From: Diatrype stigma
Lineage: Eukaryota > Ascomycota > Sordariomycetes > Xylariales > Diatrypaceae
Direction of reading: 5' to 3'
Assembly (NCBI GenBank): GCA_022225965.2
Contig: JAKJXP020000039.1
Coordinates: 248,001-312,000, forward strand
Length of the DNA stretch: 64,000 nt
In this document: positions 33,984 through 43,949 of the stretch, one piece after another
Layout: the number at the start of each line of letters is the position of its first letter
How positions within the stretch are numbered: position 1 is the first letter of the stretch
Translations under genes and position numbers: made by a program
The notes under the pieces: generated by a model
Databases searched by the model: none
Seen by the model: the letters and a program-made list of their open reading frames with translations, nothing else
Told to the model about the DNA's origin: nothing

Positions 33984-35597
33984 GATGGTGTTACTTCAGA
34001 TTTCCCAATGATGATTATAATAGATATCGACTGTCTAGGCGGAGACCTACCCAGGACCGCAAGAAAAAGCTGCGTTGCTTGCTCCTTTAATGATTGTTTG
34101 ACTTCTAGTTGTCATACTAGGCCTCTACGTCTACTGTACACTGCAGCTATATGGATTTATCAGCTTCGGCTTTCGATGCAACTGTAGGTCAGGACTTGCA
34201 TCGCGAGTGCGCGGGCTCAAGTACAGCATGGTGTAATACCCGGGTTTGAGACGGCCCTTAATTGGGTCCCCAAGAAGCATTACTAGGCCTGCTAGGGTCG
34301 CAACGATAATCATGCTCGGAGGGCGATGCATGTTGACTCCGCACGGGGCCTGCCGTGGAGCCGAAGGCGCGAACGTCTCCCAGAACACGCTTTTACCACT
34401 CGATTGCTTACGATATGATGGTGAAACTACCAATGAGCGGTACATGGTTGCTCGGATTTGACAGGTAGTCGAGGATCCAATATCTTAATCAAGATATTGT
34501 TAGATTCAAGTCGACTATCCATCCTATGTTTGATGATTGTTGGTCTTGATAAATGTGATGAACATAAACCCTGCAGCCCAATCTGGCGTCAGCCCTACCC
34601 TATCCCTATTGTCGATCTACATCACAGTTGGATAGGTGTAGCAGTGGACGATAACGATTTGGCTAAATGAACTTAAGCGATGGGTATATTTTGGTCGGGA
34701 TCTGGTCACTTTGGGATCATCGCCGAACGCCGACACCTCAGCACGAGGGTGGTGAGAGAGGTATGTTGATGGAAGGAGCCATTGGACACCAAGAGCTGTC
34801 CATTTTAGTAGTGTCGTTGTCTATTTGGAGGAGTTCCCTATTAATGGGCATAGACGATGGGAGCTGCTCCCAGACCTACTCGATGCATGACTTCCGCATG
34901 TCACGAGGTTGGTGCCTTGTTTCGATTGCATGATAAATAGAGATAACTTCATCACACTATAGTCTCAGCCAAAGGCGAAGTCAAACACATCGATCTAGAC
35001 TAAGCCTAAGACATCGACACCGGAGGTTAGTGGTATATAGGAATCATGACCTCTCCTGTGGCCTGTGGGATAGGGATAGCATTTTGCACTCAACTTGTGG
35101 AGCAAATTGAGCAATACTTCCCACAAGTCAGCCTTGTAGAAGAGACAAGAGTCGAGTTGTTGAAGATCCAGGACTAGGACCTTGTACGTCAAGGTAAGCC
35201 AAGTCTCCGCCTCCGGGTGGCACAGTCTCCTTTTCGTCAGTATTTTGAGTCCAAGGAGGCAGACTGCCGCAATAGGGGCTGAGACTATATCTCAGGATGC
35301 ACCTTTATGACGTCTTTAGGAACTGGTTATGTATGGCCATCGGCTTTTGTTAATCTCATCTGCCTTGGTTGAGGATTTCGTGGCTTTCAGCTGGCGTACA
35401 GAACGATCAACTCTTACGTCGTATTTGGTATTCAGCTCCTGCTGGATCTTCGCGCCTAGTTGTCTCAGGTTAGAGCCAAGGGAGATGCCAGTCACGAACT
35501 ATAAAGAGTATGACTGAAGCTGCGAATGATCATGGCAACGGGTCAACACAAAGCATTGGCACCAACAAATACTTGAGTTTCATCGCCTATCTCCAAA
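33984..35597. other. Divergent spacer between the SDR and the muramidase gene
   Basis: About 1.6 kb upstream of both genes. A TATAAAG box at 35500-35506 stands 92 bp before the muramidase ATG. Several short frames (34131-34445, 34458-34933, 34995-35192) are not supported by domains or codon bias. No gene seen. Confidence 0.6.
35500..35506 (+). promoter_or_regulatory. TATA box of the secreted muramidase gene
   Basis: TATAAAG, 92 bp before the ATG at 35598, at a usual distance for a regulated fungal promoter. Confidence 0.5.
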
Positions 35598-36675
35598 ATG
35601 AAGACAGCCAACTTGTTCTCACTGCTAGTTACAGCAACTCTCACTTGGGCAGAGAGCTGCAATACGCCGGTATGTCCCTGTTGAACCATGTCTCAATGAC
35701 AGTACCTGCTTACGAACAAAGTCGGGGTCTGGCACTTGTCGGTCTACAGGGTCCTGCAACACCTTCTCAGTGGCGGGTTATTGCTCAGGAGGCACAGACA
35801 ACCAGTGCTGCGTCTCAAAAAGTTGCGATACGCCGAAGGGCAGCGGGACGTGCGAGTCAACCTCTAAAGATTGCTCTGAAGGCACATTCATCTCAGGGTA
35901 CTGTCCCGGCGACAGCTCGATCCGATGTTGCGTGGCAGGCGATGACGGTGACAGTGACGGTGGCAAGTCTGGGGTCGCGGCCTTAGACATCAGCGTCTCA
36001 CACAGCTCTTCATTTTGGACCTGTGCAAAGGGCAGTGCTGAGAAGGCCGTCATTCGAGGATACCGCCAGTCCTGTGGGAGTGGTGGCGGAATAGACTCTG
36101 CCCTGCTAGGGAGCTACAAGGCGGCAAAGAACGCTGGCTTCACCAACATCGATATCTATTTCTTCCCCTGTACGTAGCTGTCGCCGGCTGTGGCGAGTAA
36201 CGCGGCGAGGAACCAAGAACTGATAATGTTGGCAGGCACCGGCACGCAGCCAACGGGCGTCGCCTGCAAATCACCCAAGACCCAGGTAGCGGAGTTCGAG
36301 GATTACCTTACCAAGAACAAGATCAAGGCTGGGCATCTCTGGTTTGACATCGAGCCGATGAAAGGCGAGTGTAATGCCTGGAACCTCGGGGCATCCGCCA
36401 ACACGGCACTTGCTAAGGAGTACGTTTCGATCATCAAGGCGAGCTCAAACAAATGGGGTGTCTATGCCAATGGCAACCAATGGAGCGGCATGTTCGGTAG
36501 CAGGTCCGTCGACATAGCGAGCGAGCTGCCGCTGTGGGCTGTCCAGTTCGACAGCAAACCGGGCGTGAACACCGTGGATACCTTCATGGGCGGGTGGAAG
36601 ACGGCGTATGCGAAGCAGTACAAGCTCGGTAAGTTGGACGACTATGTGCAGGATACCTTCTACTGCTCCTACTGA
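35598..36675 (+). CDS. Secreted GH25-like muramidase (lysozyme) with two cysteine-rich modules
   Basis: Exons 35598-35669, 35722-36169 and 36236-36675 encode 319 residues; introns are 52 and 66 nt. A signal peptide is present (MKTANLFSLLVTATLTWAE). Two tandem ~36-residue modules follow, each of the form SC-N/D-TP-GSGTC-(6-7)-C-...-GYC-...-CC (about 20-55 and 56-92). A Gly/Asp linker leads to a GH25-like catalytic barrel starting at VAALDISVSH (Asp113) with the DIE motif at 211-213 (HLWFDIEP). It ends at FYCSY. GH25 enzymes cleave the MurNAc-GlcNAc bond of bacterial peptidoglycan; the fungal/nematode/amoeba branch is secreted. The first intron uses an unusual AAAG acceptor; it is supported because only this junction makes module 1 (CNTPSGSGTC) match module 2 (CDTPKGSGTC). 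Likely an antibacterial or bacterivorous enzyme. Confidence 0.85.
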
Positions 36676-38307
36676 CACCTTAGCAGAAACGAAGCTCTGC
36701 AGCGGTGATGTTGATCTCGACTCCTTTCTAGGCTAACTGCGGACTTCTGTCAGGATCACTGGCAGGATCAGATTTACCTGGAGATGCCTCTATTTTTGAA
36801 ACCTGCCTATTCTCTGAAACCCAGATCTATACCTGTCGTGGCGTTGATAGAAGTGATGTTGTTCAGAGCAATCTCGGTCTTGGATGAAGAAGCAAGCACA
36901 TTGGCACACAGGGTATGAGTCGAGGCCCCTATAGGAGAGGGAGGCGATGAACCCAGACTGCAAGGCTCTGGGTATTACTTACGACTTGAGTATCACATTG
37001 CCAATGGAACCCATATATCACATTATTATGTTAATTGAATCAAGCCCAATCACTTATCCAGGTCTTTCGTTACCTAGCGGTGAGATTGTGGTTTTTGTGA
37101 CAATTAAATTCTGGACTATTTGGATGAAGATTGAGTTAGGCAGTTGAGATTGAACCTATCTAGGTAATGCCTAATGCCTAATACATGTATGGATGTATGT
37201 ATTGTGCATAACCTACCTACATAGCATCTCACCTTGTACCTACTAGTAGGCAGGTACAACACTTCGTGGTATTGATATTTCTGTACCGTTAGTAGCTGTC
37301 GATGAAGTAGAAAACCATCACAGGTGAGCTATCGCCTGCTATGAAATCCCACCATGTTTATCTTGACGTAGCCAATTCTTTTCAAGAACCTTACATAGAT
37401 AGTAAAGTGAGAATGCACTACATATCTTTGCTAGAATCACACCAACTTTTGCCACCCATAGTATGATGACTGGATGCTACCCATGGGTATGTACCTAGAA
37501 GCGTCCCTGTGGCTGGAATATGTGGCTAAGACACGACATACCTAGGTACTTGCATACATCCCTACCTCGTAACCTCTGCTCGTAGCGGGGGCGGCAGGCG
37601 GGGTGACCGGTTGAACAGCAAGCGTGGCAGCCGTGGTTGACACCCGACCCAACCAGGGCAGCTGGGAACGAGAACCGCTGGGAACTGCCTGAACTGCCTG
37701 GTAGCAATCACTAATCAGGCAGCCAGGATGATCATGGATAGACCAGCAACCAGGAGCGATGCACATGTTCATACGTAGTGGCATTTATAGCAACAAAGAA
37801 ATAACGGGTCAGGCATGTGGCTCAGCGTCCACGCCAGCAGCAAGCGTCCTCTAGCAGGAGTCTGGGCCTGGAACCCTCGATATTAGGCTCTCAGCGCTGG
37901 GCCTCTAGCTGTCTGGCTGTCTGGCTGTCTCATTCAGCGCTGGTCGTCAGGCTTGTCAGGGTCCATCCCATCATCACTTGGCTTCTCCAGCCGTTTCTTC
38001 CAATCCAGGATTCCAATTCTCCCCCAATGCCCCAATGCCCGTTGCCCAAAATCCACTCTTGGTCATTGCCAGTACCAGGTAAGTAGCGCTCCAGCGAATC
38101 ACACCACGCCTTCCATTCTTCCATAGACCCTTCCTCCGTGCTATTTTATCTTTTATAAAGACCAACCTGCTGACGCGATACTTGGTTCTACCAGATTCGT
38201 TATCACATGAATCTTCCTGTCTTCCTCTTCCAACCCACAACCCAGCCGTCTTGCAATAGTCGTGAGAAAAAAGAGTGAACGAGACCCCTCTCCAACCCTC
38301 CTCAGCA
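36676..38307. other. Spacer upstream of the WW-domain gene
   Basis: About 1.6 kb. AT-rich 3' flank, then TACCTAGGTACT at 37539-37550, and CTGTCTGGCTGTCTGGCTGTCT at 37909-37930 near the next gene. Frames 36947-37147, 37495-37784 and 37817-38086 lack recognisable content. No gene seen. Confidence 0.55.
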
Positions 38308-39830
38308 ATGGCTGGCCCCGCCTCGCCGAACGAAGGCCCCACGTTCGCACCACCCCATCTCCCTTCAGGATGGATAGCACAATGGGATGGTAACAGCAAG
38401 AAATATTACTATGTCCAGCTGTCTACTGGCATATCTCAGTGGGAGACGCCGACGCAGGCTGCACCTGGAGGAACCCCAGCTCAAGGAGCCGAGCATCCCT
38501 ACGGCGTGCCTGGCCAACAAGAACTCATCACACACCCCGATGGCACCCAGACTGTCAAGCATGCCGATGGTCGCATGGAACCCATCCTACCTGCCGATGC
38601 TAGTAGAGCAGTAAACGGGCCGACCGGGGATAGGGGCTTTGGCGTAAGTCGACTACTATCGTTACAAACACATTCGCTTGGCGAGCGGTGACGTGTAGGG
38701 TCGCAAAGCTAACAGATCGATTTTCCCCAGAGCTTTGCCTCTAATGCCTTGCTCAACCAGCTTTCGGGAAGCCATAGCAAACCCCCGAGCGGTTCGCATG
38801 GCAGTAGTCACGGGTCAGGAAGCCTCGGAGGCTTGGCGAATCAGTTGATGGGTGGCCTTGGAGGAGGCAGCCACGGCGGTAGTCACGGTAACTCATCGGG
38901 AGGGCATAGTTCTGGAGGGATACCCGGCAAACTAGTTGGCCAGCTGGCTTCGAACCTATTCTCTTCGGGCCACAGCAAGCCAGAACAACAGTCCCAGAAC
39001 TACCATGGTGGGCAGTCACACCAGCCTCAGCACTCAGGGGGGCTGGGTGGTTCGGTGATGGGAGGTGCCGCAAACATATTCGGCCATCATGGTCAAAAGC
39101 CGGTAAGTGCTATTCCGTGGATGACCATCGAAACGACCATTGACGGGTCATCAGAACCAGAACTATGGCTATACGAACTCGGGCCAATCTAGTGGCTATA
39201 GCGGGCAAGCTCCCCCGACATCATACCAACCACCGAATGCGTCAACAGCGGCCTACAGTTCCCCTCCTCCGAACCAACATAACACCTCCCCATATAACCA
39301 CCCGACGAGCCAGCACGGAACGCCATCATTTCCTCCACCCCCGGGCCAACAAGCAGTACCATCATACCCTCCTCCTCCTAGCCACCCTGGGGGTCTCCAG
39401 GATCACTACAACGGCACATCGCACAACCAACAACTTCCGGGCGCCCAGTACGGCAATATTCCACCACCCCCCTCGGGACATCCCCCGAGTTATGGACATA
39501 GCCCGGTTTCGCAGAGCCATTATAGTATGTGCTTCATGCTGATATCCTCTCTTCAATGGCATTTAGATAGACTGACACAAACCAGCACCACAACATCAAT
39601 ACGTCCCACAACCATCACATCAACCGTCATATGGCGCTCACCAACAGTACCCACCACCGCCCTCGACGTATAGTCCGTCGTACGGCAACATGCCCCCACC
39701 ACCGGGAGCACAACATGCCTATCCGGGCCCGCCTCCGTATGGCAGCACGGGGCCTCCGATTCCGACTGGAACACACCCACACCAAAGTCAACATGGTGGT
39801 CATCAAGGAGGGTATCCTGGCAACTGGTAG
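38308..39830 (+). CDS. WW-domain protein with long Gly/Ser- and Pro/Gln/Tyr-rich tails
   Basis: Exons 38308-38643, 38731-39102, 39155-39524 and 39586-39830 encode 440 residues; introns of 87, 52 and 61 nt have GTAAGT or GTATGT donors. One WW domain (residues 18-50) has the defining Trp22 and Trp45, the Tyr block KKYYYV and Pro48, so it should bind proline-rich ligands. Residues about 113-235 are rich in Gly, Ser and His (GSHGGSHGNSSGG type). The C-terminal ~200 residues are Pro, Tyr, Gln and Asn rich with many PPPP and SYG/YGN motifs, a prion-like composition. No catalytic domain, signal peptide or membrane segment. Such proteins occur across filamentous fungi without assigned function; an RNA-processing or condensate scaffold is possible. 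Confidence 0.8.
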
Positions 39831-40164
39831 TAGAGGTCGGACGACTAGATAAATAGAGATACGGCTACGCAAGTGTTAGTTTCTAGCGGATCTACTTGCT
39901 AAGGAGTTGTTGCCATTTTTTTCTGCGTCGCTTTGCACCAATTCATTTACGTCACAAAACAGGGCAGCATGGAATGCCACGTTAGTAGTCAAGACATTAT
40001 CTCGTGGGGCCGAGTAGAGGGCCGAGGCGAGATACGAAAACTCGGATATTATGTTAGAGCCTTACTATGTATGCTGGTTACGAATTACGATAGGCGGGCT
40101 TGTTGGTTTCTTTCTTTGGTTTTAGTAGAAGGCATAGTTGATACCAGACGGAGGCGCTGCTACT
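39831..40164. other. Convergent spacer, no gene seen
   Basis: About 330 bp between two 3' ends. It contains only presumed 3' flanking DNA of the WW-domain gene and the membrane-protein gene. Confidence 0.6.
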
Positions 40165-40979
40165 TCATTGATCCTTCTTGTGACCTGGTTCGGCAGCCAG
40201 AATGCGAAGCCGTGTTGAGACCTGACGTGCTACGAACCAAGATATGATGGCAACTACTATGATGTAGGCCACCGTCGGCACAAGTGATTGTGGCAGGATA
40301 TTGAGAATGAAGGGGTCCAGGATGATATCCACATAGACCGGCGGGACATTGCTCATAAGGGTTTTGTTTGTGGTGTAATAATCTGCTGCTGCCAATATTC
40401 GAAGAAAGAGTACTGACGACTCCCGCTCGGACTTGATGTCCATACGGGAGGCCTTTCCGCGTTGGCTGCCGTCTTGAATCTCATTGGGCCCTGGTTGGCG
40501 GGAAAAGGAATAATCCGACAATTCCGAAATCAACTCTGGGGTCTCGAAGACCGTTGATAATTCGTATGCAGCAAGTTTGAACGCTGTTGGTTGCTAGATG
40601 ATATTATGAGCGCTCCTTGTTGCTATATAGCTCCCCATCAAGGCTATCAGACTATTCTACTCACCGTTGCCGCCCAGCATACTCTCACTTCATACCGCTG
40701 GCCTTCGGTAAGGTCATCGAGGACGAGCCAGGCCGGTTTGCCATGCGGATATGAGCTGCTGGGGAACTGGGCTTCTAGATATGTCCGTATCTGCCCATGA
40801 CCGTTACCACTGCCAGGGGTCAGAGTATGGACTTGCAGGTCCTCCAGGGAGGGATGTGCTGAGGGTATATTGACTGTCGGTGGGCCAAGGAAGATGGCCT
40901 TCTCGGTATTTGCATACACTTCGCATGTGAGCAACAAAAGCGCGAGCGTAAGTGTCTGTTTGAGAAGGCTGAGCATCAT
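40165..40979 (-). CDS. Conserved single-pass (type I) membrane protein of the secretory pathway
   Basis: Two exons, 40665-40979 and 40165-40593, give 247 residues; the 71-nt intron (GTGAGT...ATCTAG) restores VCWAATQPTAFKLAAYELS. A signal peptide is visible (MMLSLLKQTLTLALLLLTCEVYA). The lumenal part contains LDDLTEGQRYEVRVCW, which resembles a fibronectin-III-like beta-sandwich edge, and an SSVLFLRILAAADYYTTN segment. One membrane helix lies near the C terminus (VAYIIVVAIISWFVARQ), followed by a short basic cytosolic tail. The layout suggests an ER or Golgi type I membrane protein. The sequence looks like a conserved ascomycete family, but I cannot assign a function; a subunit role in an ER membrane complex is possible. 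Confidence 0.72.
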
Positions 40980-42051
40980 GAACCAATCCAGTCCGGTCCA
41001 GCCCGGTCCAGTTCAGGCCAATTCTGGTCAAATTGCGATGGACCTTTTGGAACAGAAGCCAAATTTTGGCAAAATTTTACTTGTTTTAATGAACGAGCAC
41101 TGGACACGTGCCAAGAAGGGTTAGGTGGTGATGTTTTGTATTACTTCGAATTATGTATGAAGTTACAGTCCCGTAGTTACATACATCTAGGTATGTACAC
41201 ACATACACACATATGGATACATCCATACCGCATTACTTACCTAAGCTGCTGTCAATGCAGGTGCAGGTGCAGGTGTTGGATTTATGAATTTGCCGGCGGT
41301 CGACGCATCCCCAGGGCCCTTGCCAGCTACCTTCGTACTATGTAGGCTACCTAGGCAGGTAGGTTGTCCAGCCTCAGGCTGCCCAATGGCAAGCCTGCTA
41401 CGGCTACGCCTGCTACGCCTGTCATGCCACGCCTGCCACGCCTGCCACGCCTGCCACGCCAATGGCTGGTGCTGGTGCGATAGGAATTCCGGATGGAGCG
41501 GGTTATGGCCCCAGGGCCCCTGAACTGCGCTGGAACTGCGCTGGGCTGGACCGTGCACCCCGTTATTTACCGATTAGGCAACCTCATATCAACAAATCCA
41601 GGTCGCGCGCGTGCTGCTAGGTACCTGGCATGCACTAGCAGCCCCGACACGATAGCAAGTACCACACCCGGAGGCAGCTACATACGACTGGTCGACTGGT
41701 TGACTGGCCCTGAGTGACTGGTGCAATGGGCTAACTACCCCACCCCACTATGTACAATCGGTACATGGGTGACTGGAGAGCCGGGCCCAATTCTGCCAGC
41801 TAGTGCTAGGTATCCTTGTATCCCCTTGTTGCTGCTCATCCCCTCGACGCCTTCAAATCAACACAAGAAGATCTTTTTGATTTTCAATCACATACGATAC
41901 CTTCAACCTCTTTCCATATCCCGCCTCCCACACCCCCAACCCAAACCAACCGCGTATACCGAGAGGCTCAGCGTTAGACCTCCCTAGTAGCACTGTTTCG
42001 TTCTGCTGTTTGTCCTTGTTACTTCTTCAGCTTTCTTGCATTGTCGTGAAG
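40980..42051. other. Divergent spacer with short tandem repeats; alpha-tubulin upstream region
   Basis: About 1.07 kb. It holds degenerate CCGGTCCAG repeats (40988-41015), GCAGGTGCAGGTGCAGGTG at 41258-41276, a (GCCTGCCAC)n tract at 41427-41460, and pyrimidine-rich DNA just before the tubulin ATG. No gene seen. Confidence 0.6.
41427..41460 (+). repeat. 9-bp tandem repeat GCCTGCCAC
   Basis: About four copies of GCCTGCCAC / GCCTGTCAT-like units in the spacer between the membrane protein and alpha-tubulin genes. Low-complexity promoter-type DNA. Confidence 0.8.
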
Positions 42052-43949
42052 ATGCGCGAGATCATCAGCATCAACGGTACGTCTCTGCTTTCCCTGCTGT
42101 ACTTTGAACCCGCGTTGTTTCCTTCACCGCATCATGTAGCAGTCACGATGCAGGCCACCCCCTTCCACCACCACCACAGCTTCTCAACCCAGCTTTCATA
42201 CTGACACTATTCGTTTTTAGTCGGCCAGGCTGGTTGCCAAATCGCCAACTCCTGCTGGGAGGTAAGTCCAAGATTCGAGCCATAATATATCGCCATGCAT
42301 GGATGGGCTCCGCCCTATCTACAATCCATGCCCATGGCCACCAATGCTCTGATGGCAACCGGCGACGAGCAATCCCATTCGATTCATTCGGAGATGAGGC
42401 TGACAATGTCTCGTTATGTATAGCTCTACTGCCTCGAGCACGGAATCAAGGTTAGTCTGCTCTGAAAACCCGTCCTAGTATATAAATCGAGCGCATACTA
42501 ACATAACACGTGAATAGCCCGATGGTTACTTGACCGATGAGCGCAAGGCCGCTGATCCCGACCAGGGCTTCAGCACCTTCTTCTCCGAAACTGGTATGCA
42601 TTCTCGACTTGTATCCCGCTCTAGATTTGAGGAAAGTGCTGACTTGTCTCAACATCATCAGGACAGGGCAAATATGTGCCCCGTACCATCTACGTTGATC
42701 TCGAGCCCAATGTCATTGACGAGGTCCGCACTGGTACCTACCGCAACCTCTTCCACCCCGAGCAGATGATCTCGGGCAAGGAGGATGCTTCCAACAACTA
42801 CGCACGAGGCCATTACACCGTGGGCAAGGAACTCATCGACTCGGTTCTGGACAAGATCCGCCGTGTCGCCGATAGCTGTGCTGGTCTCCAAGGTTTCTTG
42901 GTGTTCCACTCGTTCGGTGGTGGTACTGGTTCTGGCTTCGGTGCTCTGTTGATGGAGCGTCTGTCCGTCGATTACGGCAAGAAGAGCAAGCTGGAGTTCG
43001 TCGTCTACCCTGCGCCCCAGACCGCCACCTCGGTTGTCGAGCCTTACAACTCGATCCTGACCACCCACACGACCCTTGAGCACTCCGACTGCTCCTTCAT
43101 GGTCGACAACGAAGCCATCTACGACATCTGCCGCCGAAACCTTGGTCTTGAGCGCCCCAACTACGAGAACCTAAACCGGCTGATCGCCCAAGGTATGTTC
43201 CCCCTTGTGCTCTATCTGGTACATGACTAACATTTTTGACTAGTTGTGTCCTCTATCACCGCCTCGCTCCGATTCGACGGCTCTCTGAACGTCGATCTGA
43301 ACGAGTTCCAGACCAACTTGGTCCCTTACCCCCGTATCCACTTCCCTCTCGTCGCTTATGCGCCCATCATCTCTGCTGCCAAGGCCGCTCACGAGGCCAA
43401 CACGGTCCAGGAGATCACGATGAACTGCTTTGAGCCCTACAACCAGATGGTCAAGTGCGATCCCCGCAACGGCAAGTACATGGCCACCTGCTTGTTGTAC
43501 CGTGGCGATGTCGTCCCGAAGGATGCCCACGGTGCCGTCGCCATGCTTAAGACCAAGAGAACCATCCAGTTTGTCGACTGGTGCCCGACTGGCTTCAAGC
43601 TCGGTATCTGCTTCCAGCCTCCCGAGCTGGTCCCCAACGGTGATCTGGCCAAGGTCAACCGTGCTGTGTATGTATACTGCTCCCTTTTTTACACGTCTAT
43701 TGGTGCTAATGGTTACCCAGCTGCATGCTCTCCAACACAACCGCCATCGCCGAGGCCTGGTCCGCCCTGTCACACAAGTTCGACCTCATGTACTCGAAGC
43801 GTGCTTTCGTGCATTGGTACGTTGGTGAGGGTATGGAGGAAGGTGAATTTTCTGAGGCCCGTGAAGACCTGGCTGCCCTGGAGCGCGACTACGAGGAGGT
43901 TGCTACCGACTCCCTGGATGCCGAGGGAGATGTCGAGGCGGAATATTAG
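42052..43949 (+). CDS. TUB1: Alpha-tubulin
   Basis: Seven exons: 42052-42076, 42221-42261, 42424-42450, 42518-42593, 42662-43192, 43244-43667 and 43721-43949, encoding 450 residues, the standard length. Alpha-tubulin pairs with beta-tubulin to form microtubules. The start [20 protein letters not shown], the GTP phosphate loop GGGTGSGFG and [14 protein letters not shown], containing the glutamate that triggers GTP hydrolysis in the neighbouring beta-subunit, are all present. The C terminus ends GDVEAEY with the terminal Tyr of fungal alpha-tubulins. The four tiny 5' exons and phase 0/1 introns are typical of fungal tubulin genes, and all phases close. Filamentous fungi often have two alpha-tubulins; which paralogue this is cannot be told here. 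Confidence 0.97.

Noticed and set aside
41427..41460. Regular repeats that could suggest a CRISPR array
   Set aside because: Contiguous 9-bp units without spacers in a eukaryotic genome; simple tandem repeat.
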